A stretch of DNA of 52,966 nt, from contig VTPD01000006.1 in assembly GCA_008638015.1 (NCBI GenBank), positions 1 through 52,966 on the forward strand, written 5' to 3'. The first letter of the stretch is position 1. Each line of letters opens with the position of its first letter. Under the pieces are notes generated by a model that saw only the letters and a program-made list of their open reading frames with translations, did no database searches and had not been told where the DNA came from. Positions 1 to 9,519 of the stretch are shown here, one piece after another. Position numbers and translations under genes: made by a program. This DNA is from Pelagibacteraceae bacterium. Its GTDB lineage: Bacteria > Pseudomonadota > Alphaproteobacteria > Pelagibacterales > Pelagibacteraceae.

Positions 1-994
1 CTTCAGCGGCAATAGCTGTTTTAACTAATGGAGAATTAGCAATTGAAAAAGCAATATTTTTAGATAAATTTTTATTTTTGCAATTAATTACATTAATTGT
101 GATAAATTTTTTGGCTCCCTCACCATCCATTGCAACTTGTTTTGCTAAGTTAAGCATTACTTCTTCTAAATGCTTTTCAAAAATTAGTGCCTCTTTAGAA
201 TTTTTACTCTTAATAATATTGTGTTTTGCTTTATTGGTTGCAAAAAGCAACACCATATCATTTGTAGAGGTGTCTCCATCAACTGAAATGGCATTAAAAG
301 TATTTTCTACTTTCTTTTGTAAAAAAGAATTTAAAACTGTTGAAGATATATTTGCATCAGTAAAAATAAAACCTAGCATAGTTCCCATATTGGGAAAAAT
401 CATTCCGGAACCTTTGGCAATTCCGGCAATATTCACATCTTTGCCATTTATTTTAAAAGTTGAACATGACATTTTGGCAATTGTATCGGTTGTCATAATA
501 GAATGTGCGGCCACCACCCATCTGTACCTATTTGGCTGATCAAGCTTGGTTAGCAAATTCTCAAGCGAATATTTAATTTTTATTATAGGAAATTTTTCTC
601 CAATCACTCCTGTGGAAGAAAACAATACTTCCTTAGTATCAATATTTTTATTGGTAGAAATTAAAGATGCTATTTCAGATAAACTATTATAGCCCTGCTT
701 TCCATTTAGTGTATTTGCATTTTTAGTATTAACAAAGAGACCTTTTATTTTTGTCGATTTAATTTTTTGATTCCAGTCTATACAATGCGATTTTACTGAG
801 GATTTTGTATACACTCCTGCATAAGAAGCTCCATCTTTGAAGAAAAAAAAACAAGTATCGTTCCTTTTTTTTTTATACAATCCTGCAGAGTCCGAGGAAA
901 TTTCCAATCCCTCAATCATGGGTAGCTCGGGGAAATCTTTAATTTTTAGATCTGCGCTCTCTTTTCCGAACAATTTATTAAAATTAAGATCCAT
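1..994 (-). CDS. argJ: Glutamate N-acetyltransferase / amino-acid acetyltransferase ArgJ (partial, C-terminus off the left edge)
   Basis: ArgJ moves the acetyl group from N-acetylornithine to glutamate, making ornithine for arginine synthesis. It is a cytoplasmic enzyme that cleaves itself into two chains. The reading frame opens at the ATG complementary to 992-994 and stays open to the window edge (331 codons of a family length near 400). The self-cleavage region reads KGSGMIFPNMGTML, with the nucleophile Thr at residue 205. The residue before Thr is Gly, where the family usually has Ala. A KDGASYAGVYT stretch near residue 45 also fits the family. Two long homopolymers (ten T at 865-874 and nine A at 843-851) lie in the coding region, but the frame runs through both cleanly. 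It is divergent from secA with an 83-bp gap. argF and argD lie elsewhere in the window. Confidence 0.92.
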   Translation of the reverse strand, partial: MDLNFNKLFGKESADLKIKDFPELPMIEGLEISSDSAGLYKKKRNDTCFFFFKDGASYAGVYTKSSVKSHCIDWNQKIKSTKIKGLFVNTKNANTLNGKQGYNSLSEIASLISTNKNIDTKEVLFSSTGVIGEKFPIIKIKYSLENLLTKLDQPNRYRWVVAAHSIMTTDTIAKMSCSTFKINGKDVNIAGIAKGSGMIFPNMGTMLGFIFTDANISSTVLNSFLQKKVENTFNAISVDGDTSTNDMVLLFATNKAKHNIIKSKNSKEALIFEKHLEEVMLNLAKQVAMDGEGAKKFITINVINCKNKNLSKNIAFSIANSPLVKTAIAAE

Positions 995-1077
995 AATTTA
1001 TAATTTGATAATTAGAGGGTTTATAAGTTAGAAATACAATCTTTGCTATTATTAATTAATCTATTTAAAACAAAAAA

Positions 1078-3675
1078 ATGTTTAAAAATTTAAATTTTTT
1101 AAAGACTCTGTTTGGCTCTACTAATCAAAGAAAGGTTTCTGGATTAAAACCAATAGTTGATAAAATTAATCAACTTGAAAATTCAATTGCACAACTTTCT
1201 GATGCTCAATTAAAAGAAAAAACCAAAGAATTTCAAAAAAGATTAAACCATAAAGAAAATCTAGATCAAATTTTACCTGAAGCATTCGCAACGGTTAGAG
1301 AAGCTAGCAAACGCGTTATCGGTCAAAGACATTTTGATGTTCAACTTATGGGTGGAATAATTTTGCATCAAGGAAGAATTTCAGAAATGAAAACCGGAGA
1401 AGGAAAAACCTTAGTTGCAACACTTGCTGTATATTTAAATAGTCTTGAGCAAAAAGGAGTGCACGTGGTTACGGTCAATGATTACTTGGCTAAAAGAGAC
1501 TCCGCATGGATGGGAAAAATATATGAATTCTTAGGTCTTACAGTTGGATGCCTTACTAGCGAAACTAAAGATGAGGAAAGAAAAAAAATATATAATTGTG
1601 ATGTTGTTTATGGAACCAATAACGAATTCGCATTCGATTATTTGAGAGATAATATGAAACTTTCCTTAGATGATATGGTGCAAAGAGATTTTCATTATTG
1701 CATCATTGATGAGGTAGATAGTATTTTAATTGATGAGGCCAGAACTCCTCTCATCATCTCAGGTCCAACAGAAGATAATTCTACCGAATATTTTTTATGT
1801 AATAAAATTGTAAGAGAACTAGAAAAAAATAACTATCAAATCGACGAAAAAGATAGAAATGTAAATTTAACTGACTCTGGTATTGATGCTGTTGAGTCAA
1901 AGCTTGCTCAATTAAAGCTATTACAGGGTTCTAATTTTTACGACCCACAAAATATTTCTTTAGTGCATCACATAAATCAATCTTTAAAGGCAAATTTATT
2001 ATTTACAAAAGACAAAGACTACATCGTTCGAGATAACCAGGTTCAAATTATTGATGAATTTACAGGCAGAGTCATGGAAGGAAGAAGATATTCAGATGGT
2101 TTGCATCAAGCAATTGAGGCAAAAGAAGGTGTTCCTATACAAAGTGAAAATCAAACTTTTGCATCGATTACTTACCAAAACTATTTCCGACTATATAAAA
2201 AATTATCTGGAATGACTGGAACTGCCATGACGGAAGCAGAAGAATTGTTAAATATATATAATCTTGATGTTGTAGAAATCCCAACAAATGTTCCAATGGC
2301 AAGAAAAGATCTCAATGACCAAATTTTTAGAACAGAAAAAGAAAAAATTAACGCTATCATCCAAGACATCTTGGAAGCCAATAAAATCCAGCAGCCTGTT
2401 TTAGTTGGAACTACTAGCATTGAAAAATCAGAAAAATTATCCGAAGTTTTAAAAAAAGAAGGCATTGCTCACAATGTACTGAATGCCAAGCAACATGAAA
2501 AAGAGGCTCAAATCATAGCTCTTGCAGGTAGTCCTGGTGCAGTCACAATTGCAACTAATATGGCAGGTAGGGGAACGGATATTCAACTTGGTGGAAACTT
2601 AGATGCGAGATTAGCTCAGACAGAAGATAAAGAATTAGAAAAAGAACAACATAAAAAAGATAAGACTACAGTAATGAATGCAGGTGGTCTCTTTGTCATT
2701 GGAACTGAAAGACATGAAAGTAGAAGAATTGACAATCAGCTACGTGGACGATCGGGAAGACAAGGAGATGCGGGCAAATCTATTTTTTATTTAAGTTTAG
2801 AAGATGATCTTATGAGAATTTTTGGATCTGAAAAAATAGATTATATGCTTCAAAAATTAGGATTTAAAGAAGGAGAGTCTATTGATCATCCTTGGATTAA
2901 TAAAGCTTTGGAAAAAGCACAACAAAAAGTTGAGTCCCGAAACTTTGATATAAGAAAAACATTATTACAATTTGATGATGTAATGAATGATCAAAGAAAA
3001 GTCATTTATGAACAAAGATTAGAAGTGCTTAAAAGTGAAAATATCTATCCTATTATAGATGGTGTTTTTAATGAAGTTATCGACTCTATCTTAAATAATA
3101 ATAAAGATTTTAAAGAAAATACGGAAGACAAAAAAAATCTTAAAATAAAAGTGGAAAGAATATGTGGAACACAACTATCCGATCAAGAGTTAGATAATTT
3201 TTTACATATACCTAGAAATGAACAAAAAGATTTTTTATCTAAAAAATTTATTTTTAAGAGAAATTCTAGAATTGAAAAAATAACAGATATTTATAATCAA
3301 GATGTAGAAAAGAAAATATTCTTACAAAACTTAGATTTTGAATGGAGAAGCCATCTTCAATACTTAGAACAATTAAGACAAGTAATAGGTCTACGTGGAT
3401 ACGGTCAAAAAAATCCATTAGATGAATATAAAAGAGAGAGTTTTGAATTATTTCAAAATTTACTTGATAAAATTAAAGAAAATTTAATCATCTTTCTATC
3501 TAATCTAGAAGTAGATTTAGATAATACATTGCAAGAAAAAAAATCTTCTGAGAATACCGAAGAAAAAGTTGAAGGCTGTTTACTTACAAAAAAAGAAAAA
3601 GGTAAAATTTCTCGAAATGAAGTATGTCCAGCTACAGGGAAAAAATTCAAGCAATGCTGTGGTGCCCTAGTATAA
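1078..3675 (+). CDS. secA: Preprotein translocase ATPase SecA
   Basis: SecA is the ATPase that drives unfolded preproteins through SecYEG at the inner membrane. The 865-residue length is normal. Walker A is MKTGEGKT at residues 104-111, and the DEAD-type Walker B is DEVD at 211-214 followed by DSILIDEART. The helicase-like GTDIQLGGN and LRGRSGRQGD motifs are intact. The C-terminal zinc-binding tail normally reads C-x-C-x8-C-C/H. Here it is CPATGKKFKQCC (Cys850, Cys860, Cys861), with Ala852 in place of the second Cys, so four-Cys zinc binding looks impaired or altered. The ATG at 1078 follows a run of A without a clear Shine-Dalgarno sequence. The last 9 bases overlap the end of accA on the other strand. 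Confidence 0.98.
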   Translation: MFKNLNFLKTLFGSTNQRKVSGLKPIVDKINQLENSIAQLSDAQLKEKTKEFQKRLNHKENLDQILPEAFATVREASKRVIGQRHFDVQLMGGIILHQGRISEMKTGEGKTLVATLAVYLNSLEQKGVHVVTVNDYLAKRDSAWMGKIYEFLGLTVGCLTSETKDEERKKIYNCDVVYGTNNEFAFDYLRDNMKLSLDDMVQRDFHYCIIDEVDSILIDEARTPLIISGPTEDNSTEYFLCNKIVRELEKNNYQIDEKDRNVNLTDSGIDAVESKLAQLKLLQGSNFYDPQNISLVHHINQSLKANLLFTKDKDYIVRDNQVQIIDEFTGRVMEGRRYSDGLHQAIEAKEGVPIQSENQTFASITYQNYFRLYKKLSGMTGTAMTEAEELLNIYNLDVVEIPTNVPMARKDLNDQIFRTEKEKINAIIQDILEANKIQQPVLVGTTSIEKSEKLSEVLKKEGIAHNVLNAKQHEKEAQIIALAGSPGAVTIATNMAGRGTDIQLGGNLDARLAQTEDKELEKEQHKKDKTTVMNAGGLFVIGTERHESRRIDNQLRGRSGRQGDAGKSIFYLSLEDDLMRIFGSEKIDYMLQKLGFKEGESIDHPWINKALEKAQQKVESRNFDIRKTLLQFDDVMNDQRKVIYEQRLEVLKSENIYPIIDGVFNEVIDSILNNNKDFKENTEDKKNLKIKVERICGTQLSDQELDNFLHIPRNEQKDFLSKKFIFKRNSRIEKITDIYNQDVEKKIFLQNLDFEWRSHLQYLEQLRQVIGLRGYGQKNPLDEYKRESFELFQNLLDKIKENLIIFLSNLEVDLDNTLQEKKSSENTEEKVEGCLLTKKEKGKISRNEVCPATGKKFKQCCGALV

Positions 3676-4749
3676 AAACCAAGCAATCACTAAACATAAT
3701 AATATTATTAAACCAAAAATAACTTTTTTATTTTGTAAAAGCCTTTCTTTAGAAATTTGCATAGAACCGGTGCCAGAAAAAGCACTCACATCACTTGGTA
3801 TCTTATTTCCAATAACTAAAAATTTATTTTTTCGTTCTTGCAATACTTCAGTTGATGTTTTATTTGAAAAATTCTTTAAATTATTAATCAGACTATTTTT
3901 AACTTTTTTAGCCATTTCTTCTGGCATCCGATGCGCACCACCAATTGGCTCTTCAATAATTTCATCAATTATTTCATGTTTTAATAAATTTTGGGCCGTA
4001 ATTTGCATTGAGTCTGCCGCTTCCTTTGATTTGGAAGCGTCCTTCCACAAAATAGATGCACATCCTTCTGGAGAAATAACCGAGTAAATTGAATGTTCAA
4101 GCATAATAATCTTATTCGAAGTACCAAGTGCAATGGCACCCCCTGATCCACCCTCTCCAATAATAACTGAAATAATTGGTTGAGAAATAGAAAGACAACA
4201 TTCAATTGATCTTGCAATCGCTTCTGCCTGGCCTCTTTCTTCAGCACCTTTTCCTGGATAGGCTCCAGGTGTATCAATAAAAGTAATTACCGGTATGTTA
4301 AATTTTTCTGCAAGCTTCATTAAACGAATGCACTTACGGTATCCTTCAGGTCTCATCATTCCAAAATTTCGCTTAAGTCTTGTTTCGGTAGTATTTCCTT
4401 TCTCTTGACCAAGAACAAGTACAGACTGATTATCTAATTTAGCAAAACCCGAAATAATTGATTCATCTTCACCAAATAAGCGATCTCCTGATATTGGCTG
4501 AAAATGATCAAAAATATTTTGAATATAAAATTCTGATTTGGGTCTATTTTCATGTCGCGCAATTTTTGTTTTTTGCCAGCTATCTAAATTGGAATAAATA
4601 TTTAATAATTTTTCATCAATACTAGACTGAATGGATTGTATTTCGTCATTTTTAAGTGAAGATAATCCACTATTTTCATATGGATTTTTTAATGTTTCTA
4701 ATTGAGCATCTAGAGTTTCAATCTCTTTTTCAAAATCTAAATATTGCAT
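3667..4749 (-). CDS. accA: Acetyl-CoA carboxylase carboxyltransferase subunit alpha with a C-terminal hydrophobic tail
   Basis: AccA with AccD transfers the carboxyl group from biotin to acetyl-CoA, the first committed step of fatty-acid synthesis. Residues 1-310 match the family: an N-terminal helical region, GDRLFGEDESI, RNFGMMRPEGYRK, FIDTPGAYPGKGAEERGQ and IGEGGSGGAIALG. The protein has 360 residues against about 315-320 usually. After RKNKFLVIGNK there is a tail of about 45 residues ending in a strongly hydrophobic stretch (about 341-360, VIFGLIILLCLVIAWFLY) directly before the stop, preceded by NKK. This looks like a tail anchor, which the soluble family does not normally have. The tail is encoded partly opposite the secA stop. 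The start ATG gives the expected MQYLDFEKEIETL opening. Confidence 0.95.
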   Translation of the reverse strand: MQYLDFEKEIETLDAQLETLKNPYENSGLSSLKNDEIQSIQSSIDEKLLNIYSNLDSWQKTKIARHENRPKSEFYIQNIFDHFQPISGDRLFGEDESIISGFAKLDNQSVLVLGQEKGNTTETRLKRNFGMMRPEGYRKCIRLMKLAEKFNIPVITFIDTPGAYPGKGAEERGQAEAIARSIECCLSISQPIISVIIGEGGSGGAIALGTSNKIIMLEHSIYSVISPEGCASILWKDASKSKEAADSMQITAQNLLKHEIIDEIIEEPIGGAHRMPEEMAKKVKNSLINNLKNFSNKTSTEVLQERKNKFLVIGNKIPSDVSAFSGTGSMQISKERLLQNKKVIFGLIILLCLVIAWFLY

Positions 4750-4809
4750 ACTTATAAAAAGTAAAATTTTTTTTAGTTAATGGATAATTATATAGGAGAT
4801 GGAAAAAAA

Positions 4810-4851
4810 ATGACAATTTATTTACTTTATTTAAAAACAATTGACTTTTAA
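4810..4851 (+). other. Possible 13-codon leader ORF before malate synthase
   Basis: An ATG preceded by AGGAG (4794-4798) opens a 13-codon frame, [13 protein letters not shown], that ends 31 bases before the malate synthase ATG. It is the only good Shine-Dalgarno-like sequence in the 133-bp gap, since the malate synthase ATG itself lacks one. It could be a chance frame in AT-rich DNA, so confidence is low. Confidence 0.2.
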
Positions 4852-4882
4852 CATTTTTAGTCCATTTTACGGTTTCAAAAAA

Positions 4883-7042
4883 ATGGCAACAAATACAATT
4901 GGTATAGGAAAATCCCTAATAGACAAAAATTTACATGATTTCGTCAATAACGAAATTATACCTGGTACAAATATAGATCCAAATACTTTTTGGAAAGAAT
5001 TTGTACAATCTGCAAATCAACTAGCTAGTAAAAATAAAATTTTATTAGATAAAAGAGATGAACTACAAAAAAAAATTGATGCTTGGCATATTGAAAATAA
5101 GGGAAATAACAATTTAGAGGATTATAAAAGTTTCTTAAAAGACATTGGTTATATTGTAGAAGAACAAGAGGATTTTCAAATTGAAACATCCAACGTAGAT
5201 GATGAAATTTGTAAAATCGCAGGTCCGCAATTAGTAGTTCCAATTGATAATGCAAGATATGCACTCAATGCCGCTAACGCTAGATGGGGAAGTCTTTATG
5301 ATGCTTTTTATGGAACTGATGTTGTGGGAAATGAAGATGGTTGTGAAAAAACAGAAACTTACAATCCTAAAAGGGGAGAGCAAGTTATCCATAAGGGCAG
5401 AGCATTTTTAAATCAAATTTTTACTCTAGAAAAGCAAAGTTGGAATGAAATCACAAATTTTGAAATTGAAAATGAAAATTTAACTATCCATCTTTCAGAC
5501 AAGACAAAAACTCACCTAAAAAATAAAGAAAAATTTATTGGTTATGTTGGTGAGAAGAAAAAACCAAAATCTATTTTATTAAAAAATAATTTTTTACATG
5601 TAGAAATAAAAATTGATGCAAAGCATGTCATTGGCAAAGATGACAAGGCTAATATTAGCGATATTATAATTGAATCAGCTATTTCTACTATTATGGATTT
5701 AGAAGACTCGGTTGCAGCGGTAGACGCTGAGGATAAAATCAAGTGTTACAGAAATTGGCTTGGAATAACTAAAGGAACACTTCAAGCTAAAATGAAAAAA
5801 AATGGCAAAGAAATTATTAGAAAATTAAATACCGATCGAGAATATTTGAATAGCAAAGATGAAACAATAAAACTACATGGTAGAGCGCTTATTTTGCTGA
5901 GAAATGTTGGCCACTTAATGAAAAATCCTGCAATTACGCTTGATGATGGTGGAGAGATTCCAGAAGGAATTATGGATGGATTTATTACAACCCTTTGTGC
6001 GCTCCATGATTTTAAAAATAAATTAAATTCAAGAAAGGGTTCTGTTTACATTGTAAAACCTAAAATGCATGGACCGGAAGAAGTAGCTTTCGCAGATGAA
6101 ATATTTAGTCATGTCGAAAAAGTTCTAAAATTAAAACCAAACACAATCAAAATTGGGATTATGGATGAAGAAAGAAGAACAACTGTAAATCTCAAAGAAT
6201 GTATACGTAAAGCAAAAAAAAGAATTGTTTTTATCAATACTGGCTTCCTAGATCGAACGGGAGATGAAATGCATACTTCATTTGAAGCAGGTCCAATGAT
6301 TTTTAAAGGAGAAATGAAAAAATCTAAATGGCTTATGGCTTATGAAAATTGGAATGTTGATATTGGATTAGCTTGTGGTTTTTCTGGAAAAGCTCAGATT
6401 GGAAAAGGTATGTGGGCAATGCCAGATAAAATGCAAGATATGTTAGATCAAAAGGCATCCCACCCATTAGCTGGTGCAAATTGTGCGTGGGTACCCTCGC
6501 CTACTGCTGCAACTTTGCACGCAACGCATTATCATAAAATTAATGTGTTTGAAAAACAGAAAGAATTATCGACAAGATCTAGAGCAAATATAGACGACAT
6601 TTTAACTATACCAGTAGCAGACCGACCAAACTGGTCAAAAGAAGAAATCAAAAAAGAAATTGAGAACAATGCCCAAGGAATTTTAGGCTACGTAGTTCGT
6701 TGGATTGACCAAGGAGTAGGATGTTCCAAGGTTCCAGATATCAATAATGTTGGACTGATGGAAGATAGAGCCACACTTCGAATTTCTTCACAACATATTG
6801 CAAATTGGCTGCATCATGAAATTTGTACAAAAGAAAAAGTAATGGAAATTATGAAAAAAATGGCCAAAGTAGTAGACGGACAAAATGCTTCGGACAAAAA
6901 TTATATTACCATGTCTGATAAATTAGATACATCCATAGCTTTCAAGGCAGCATGTAATTTGATATTTGAGGGCAAGCAACAACCTTCTGGATATACAGAA
7001 CCTTTGCTACATCTAAGACGCTTAGAAAAAAAAGCTTCTTAA
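4883..7042 (+). CDS. glcB: Malate synthase G
   Basis: This enzyme condenses glyoxylate with acetyl-CoA to give malate, letting cells use glyoxylate from glycolate or the glyoxylate shunt. With the ATG at 4883 the product has 719 residues, close to the 720-725 of the G form. The frame is also open upstream to a TTG at 4841, but the [17 protein letters not shown] opening fits better. Family stretches include [63 protein letters not shown] and [17 protein letters not shown], and the acidic and Arg residues expected at the Mg/glyoxylate site are present. No isocitrate lyase lies nearby. The upstream gap does not show the glycine-riboswitch core known before this gene in some SAR11 genomes. Confidence 0.95.
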   Translation: MATNTIGIGKSLIDKNLHDFVNNEIIPGTNIDPNTFWKEFVQSANQLASKNKILLDKRDELQKKIDAWHIENKGNNNLEDYKSFLKDIGYIVEEQEDFQIETSNVDDEICKIAGPQLVVPIDNARYALNAANARWGSLYDAFYGTDVVGNEDGCEKTETYNPKRGEQVIHKGRAFLNQIFTLEKQSWNEITNFEIENENLTIHLSDKTKTHLKNKEKFIGYVGEKKKPKSILLKNNFLHVEIKIDAKHVIGKDDKANISDIIIESAISTIMDLEDSVAAVDAEDKIKCYRNWLGITKGTLQAKMKKNGKEIIRKLNTDREYLNSKDETIKLHGRALILLRNVGHLMKNPAITLDDGGEIPEGIMDGFITTLCALHDFKNKLNSRKGSVYIVKPKMHGPEEVAFADEIFSHVEKVLKLKPNTIKIGIMDEERRTTVNLKECIRKAKKRIVFINTGFLDRTGDEMHTSFEAGPMIFKGEMKKSKWLMAYENWNVDIGLACGFSGKAQIGKGMWAMPDKMQDMLDQKASHPLAGANCAWVPSPTAATLHATHYHKINVFEKQKELSTRSRANIDDILTIPVADRPNWSKEEIKKEIENNAQGILGYVVRWIDQGVGCSKVPDINNVGLMEDRATLRISSQHIANWLHHEICTKEKVMEIMKKMAKVVDGQNASDKNYITMSDKLDTSIAFKAACNLIFEGKQQPSGYTEPLLHLRRLEKKAS

Positions 7043-7045
7043 TTA

Positions 7046-8824
7046 CTAGCTTGCTAATAACTCGTTTTTAATAAAATCTTTTTTAATAGTTTCTAACCCA
7101 AGTCTATCAAAGATTTTAACGATAATATGAAAATTGCGATTATAGTCTTGATTGATATTTAAATTTTTCACTAAGCTTAAATTTTCTAAAATTGCCTGTG
7201 CATTTTCTTTTTTTTCTAACAAGTTATAAATTTTATTTGGGATATAAATCTCTTCTTTTATAACATGTTTTTTCAAAGTGTCTGGAATGGAAACTTTACT
7301 ATTTTCCAATAAATTAATTAATGCAATATCTTTTTCAGAAACAATGTATTTATTTTTTTTAATTTGTTTATCAAAATCATTTAAAATACCTAATAATTTT
7401 TTATTTTCCTTAGTGGATGCAGCTACTAAATTGATTACATCTGATTGATGAAGAATTTTATTATTAATTGTACCTGTGTTCATTGAAGATAATTTACCAG
7501 CATTTTTTATTTCAACTTCATTAAGCACATCCTTTGTAATTAATTTTTTACTCATTTTACCAGTAAGTTGAAAAAACATCTTACTACCAAGTGAAGCCAT
7601 GTTACTTGTTTGATATAAGCGATTTAGCTCACGTATAAATATAAGTTTTTTTTCATCATCCTGGGATAAAAGGATAGATTGATACAATAAGGCTTTTCCT
7701 TTGGTAGGATTATATTTTGAATAATTTTCAATTGGATTTAATAAATCATCTATTCCAAAAACAATTTTTTTATACAATTTAAAAATTAAACTATAATCGT
7801 ATAATTCTAAATTAGCCGCATCCTCCAGAAAATTAATTAAAGCAAAATCTTCTTCGGTTTGATATTCTTTGTTAAAATCAATATTCATTTTTTTAAACAG
7901 CGGACTTTTAAAAAAATATTTTTTTCTGATGATATCTTTTTGAAATACTGCATAAGACGGACTAAATTCCTTATCTGCCTCATGTGATAAATGAATATTT
8001 AAAAGAGAATCACTATTCGCTTCACCTGATCTGGCTAAAAAATTTCCCATTAGATAATTAATTTTTTTTATAAAAAATTCATCTTGAAATCCTACTTCTT
8101 TCATTAACTCCAAGTTAGCAGAAGCTTTTTTATTTTGCTTAGATTTAACTAAACAATAAATTTTAAATTTTTGCAGTTCAATATCTTGGATATCAGGACC
8201 CATCTGCTCTGCATAACCACACGCTTTACTTATTTGATATAATGAAAAATGATGATCTATTAAAAATCTTAATAATTTCTGATTATTTAAAAGCAAACTA
8301 TTTTGATCAATAACCTCATCAATTAATTCAATATTTTTATTCTCTGCAAGTAATGAGCTAATAAAGTTTAGATAAGCCTTTCCATTGTCCTCGAATGAAT
8401 TTAAATTAATTTTACTAAAAAAAATTTTTTTAATTAGAATTTGAAAAGCTTTATTATTTTGATTTTCTAACATAGCTTTTTCAAAATCCTTAAAAATGAC
8501 AGGATCAATATTCTTCCAAAAATCTATAGGGATACCTGTGGCTTCTGGATCGTAAATACCAAAAATAATTTCTCTATTTTTTTCTTCAATATTTGTCTCA
8601 ACAATGTTCGCAATAGATAAGTTTGTTGTATTTTTTTTTTCTATATTAAATATAGTTGATGGAAGCTGTTCAGGTTTGTTTTCTTCTTGAATTACATTTG
8701 TTTTAATTTCTTTAGATTGCTGCCAAATATCTTTAGTTTCAGCAAAGGTGTATTGAAAAGTCGAAATAAAAAAAATGATAACTAATGAAAGTAGTCTATT
8801 TAACAACTTGAATGAACTTTTCAT
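7046..8824 (-). CDS. Uncharacterised secreted or periplasmic protein (592 aa)
   Basis: No named family is recognised. The N-terminus is a classical signal peptide: a basic start (MKSSFKLLNR), a hydrophobic core about residues 11-29 and a likely cleavage after FAE/TFA. The rest is hydrophilic, rich in Lys, Asn, Ile and Leu, and mostly helical in appearance. Short paired-helix stretches look like solenoid or TPR-type repeats, without a clear consensus. It has few cysteines and no catalytic motif that can be recognised. It starts inside a 50-residue membrane protein gene (29-bp overlap), so the two are probably translated together. In alphaproteobacteria, long poorly conserved secreted proteins are often found beside aroK; this placement is known, its function is not. 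Confidence 0.75.
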   Translation of the reverse strand: MKSSFKLLNRLLSLVIIFFISTFQYTFAETKDIWQQSKEIKTNVIQEENKPEQLPSTIFNIEKKNTTNLSIANIVETNIEEKNREIIFGIYDPEATGIPIDFWKNIDPVIFKDFEKAMLENQNNKAFQILIKKIFFSKINLNSFEDNGKAYLNFISSLLAENKNIELIDEVIDQNSLLLNNQKLLRFLIDHHFSLYQISKACGYAEQMGPDIQDIELQKFKIYCLVKSKQNKKASANLELMKEVGFQDEFFIKKINYLMGNFLARSGEANSDSLLNIHLSHEADKEFSPSYAVFQKDIIRKKYFFKSPLFKKMNIDFNKEYQTEEDFALINFLEDAANLELYDYSLIFKLYKKIVFGIDDLLNPIENYSKYNPTKGKALLYQSILLSQDDEKKLIFIRELNRLYQTSNMASLGSKMFFQLTGKMSKKLITKDVLNEVEIKNAGKLSSMNTGTINNKILHQSDVINLVAASTKENKKLLGILNDFDKQIKKNKYIVSEKDIALINLLENSKVSIPDTLKKHVIKEEIYIPNKIYNLLEKKENAQAILENLSLVKNLNINQDYNRNFHIIVKIFDRLGLETIKKDFIKNELLAS

Positions 8825-8948
8825 TAGGAAGTTTTTTTAAAATTTTCTTAGAGGGTGGCGATATATCTAAATAATTCACAACATTAATAACCCCCAGAAC
8901 AAGAACGGTAATGAGGATAGTCCCCCAGATTAGTTTATTTTTAAACAT
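8796..8948 (-). CDS. Small single-pass membrane protein (50 aa)
   Basis: This short frame opens at the ATG complementary to 8946-8948 and ends at TAG (8796-8798). The product starts MFKNKLIWG, has one hydrophobic helix (about residues 7-25, WGTILITVLVLGVINVV) and a basic C-terminal tail containing PPSKKILKKLPNEKF. The Lys-poor membrane helix followed by a positive tail predicts a single-pass inner-membrane protein. The downstream 592-residue secreted protein gene begins within its last codons, which suggests translational coupling. No family is recognised. Codon pattern and coupling support it being real, but conservation would have to be checked. Confidence 0.55.
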   Translation of the reverse strand: MFKNKLIWGTILITVLVLGVINVVNYLDISPPSKKILKKLPNEKFIQVVK

Positions 8949-9015
8949 TAGTGAAATTAGTATATAAAATTTTAAGTCAAAAATATGTTAATAATTTATT
9001 TAATAATAAATATCA

Positions 9016-9519
9016 ATGCGTAATACAGTAGTTTTAACTGGAATGATGGGTTCTGGGAAAACCACCTTAGGCAAGGAACTCGCTAAAAATCTAAAAATTG
9101 ATTTTTTTGATGCTGATAAAGAAATAGAAAAATTTACTAACATGACCATCCCAACTATTTTTAAAAAGAAGGGTGAGATTTTTTTTAGAAAAATAGAAGA
9201 AAAGATATGTATTGATCTAATAAATAATGAAAAAAAAGTAGTTTCTATTGGAGGTGGAGCTTTTTTAAATAATAAAATTAGACAACACATTTTAAAAAAT
9301 TCCAAATCTATTTGGATTCATACAAATCTTGATACTATTGTTAAAAGAATAAAGTCTTCGAAAAACATTCGACCTATGCTAGATTATTCCAAATTGGAAA
9401 AATCTATTGAAAGTATATTTAAAAAAAGAGAGCCTATTTACAAGCTTGCAGATGTAACAATCGAAACATCAAATAAAAATAAAGCCGCAATAGTAGCAGA
9501 AATAAAAAAGAATTTATGA
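9016..9519 (+). CDS. aroK: Shikimate kinase
   Basis: AroK phosphorylates the 3-hydroxyl of shikimate using ATP, the fifth step toward chorismate and the aromatic amino acids. The protein has 167 residues, normal for the family. The P-loop GMMGSGKT lies at residues 9-16, the FDADKEIE motif that carries the shikimate-binding Asp at 31-38, and the GGGAF turn near residue 80. A lid-type Arg is present in RPMLD. The start ATG gives MRNTVVLTG, directly at the first beta strand. The stop overlaps the aroB start by 4 bases (ATGA), so aroK and aroB are translationally coupled. Confidence 0.96.
   Translation: MRNTVVLTGMMGSGKTTLGKELAKNLKIDFFDADKEIEKFTNMTIPTIFKKKGEIFFRKIEEKICIDLINNEKKVVSIGGGAFLNNKIRQHILKNSKSIWIHTNLDTIVKRIKSSKNIRPMLDYSKLEKSIESIFKKREPIYKLADVTIETSNKNKAAIVAEIKKNL

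Noticed and set aside
78-1031. Two plus-strand frames opposite argJ
   Set aside because: They are antisense to a clear ArgJ frame, have no family features and no ribosome sites.
4750-4882. Glycine riboswitch before malate synthase
   Set aside because: The conserved GGAGAG and GCAA-type core elements are absent; only a short AGGAG is present.
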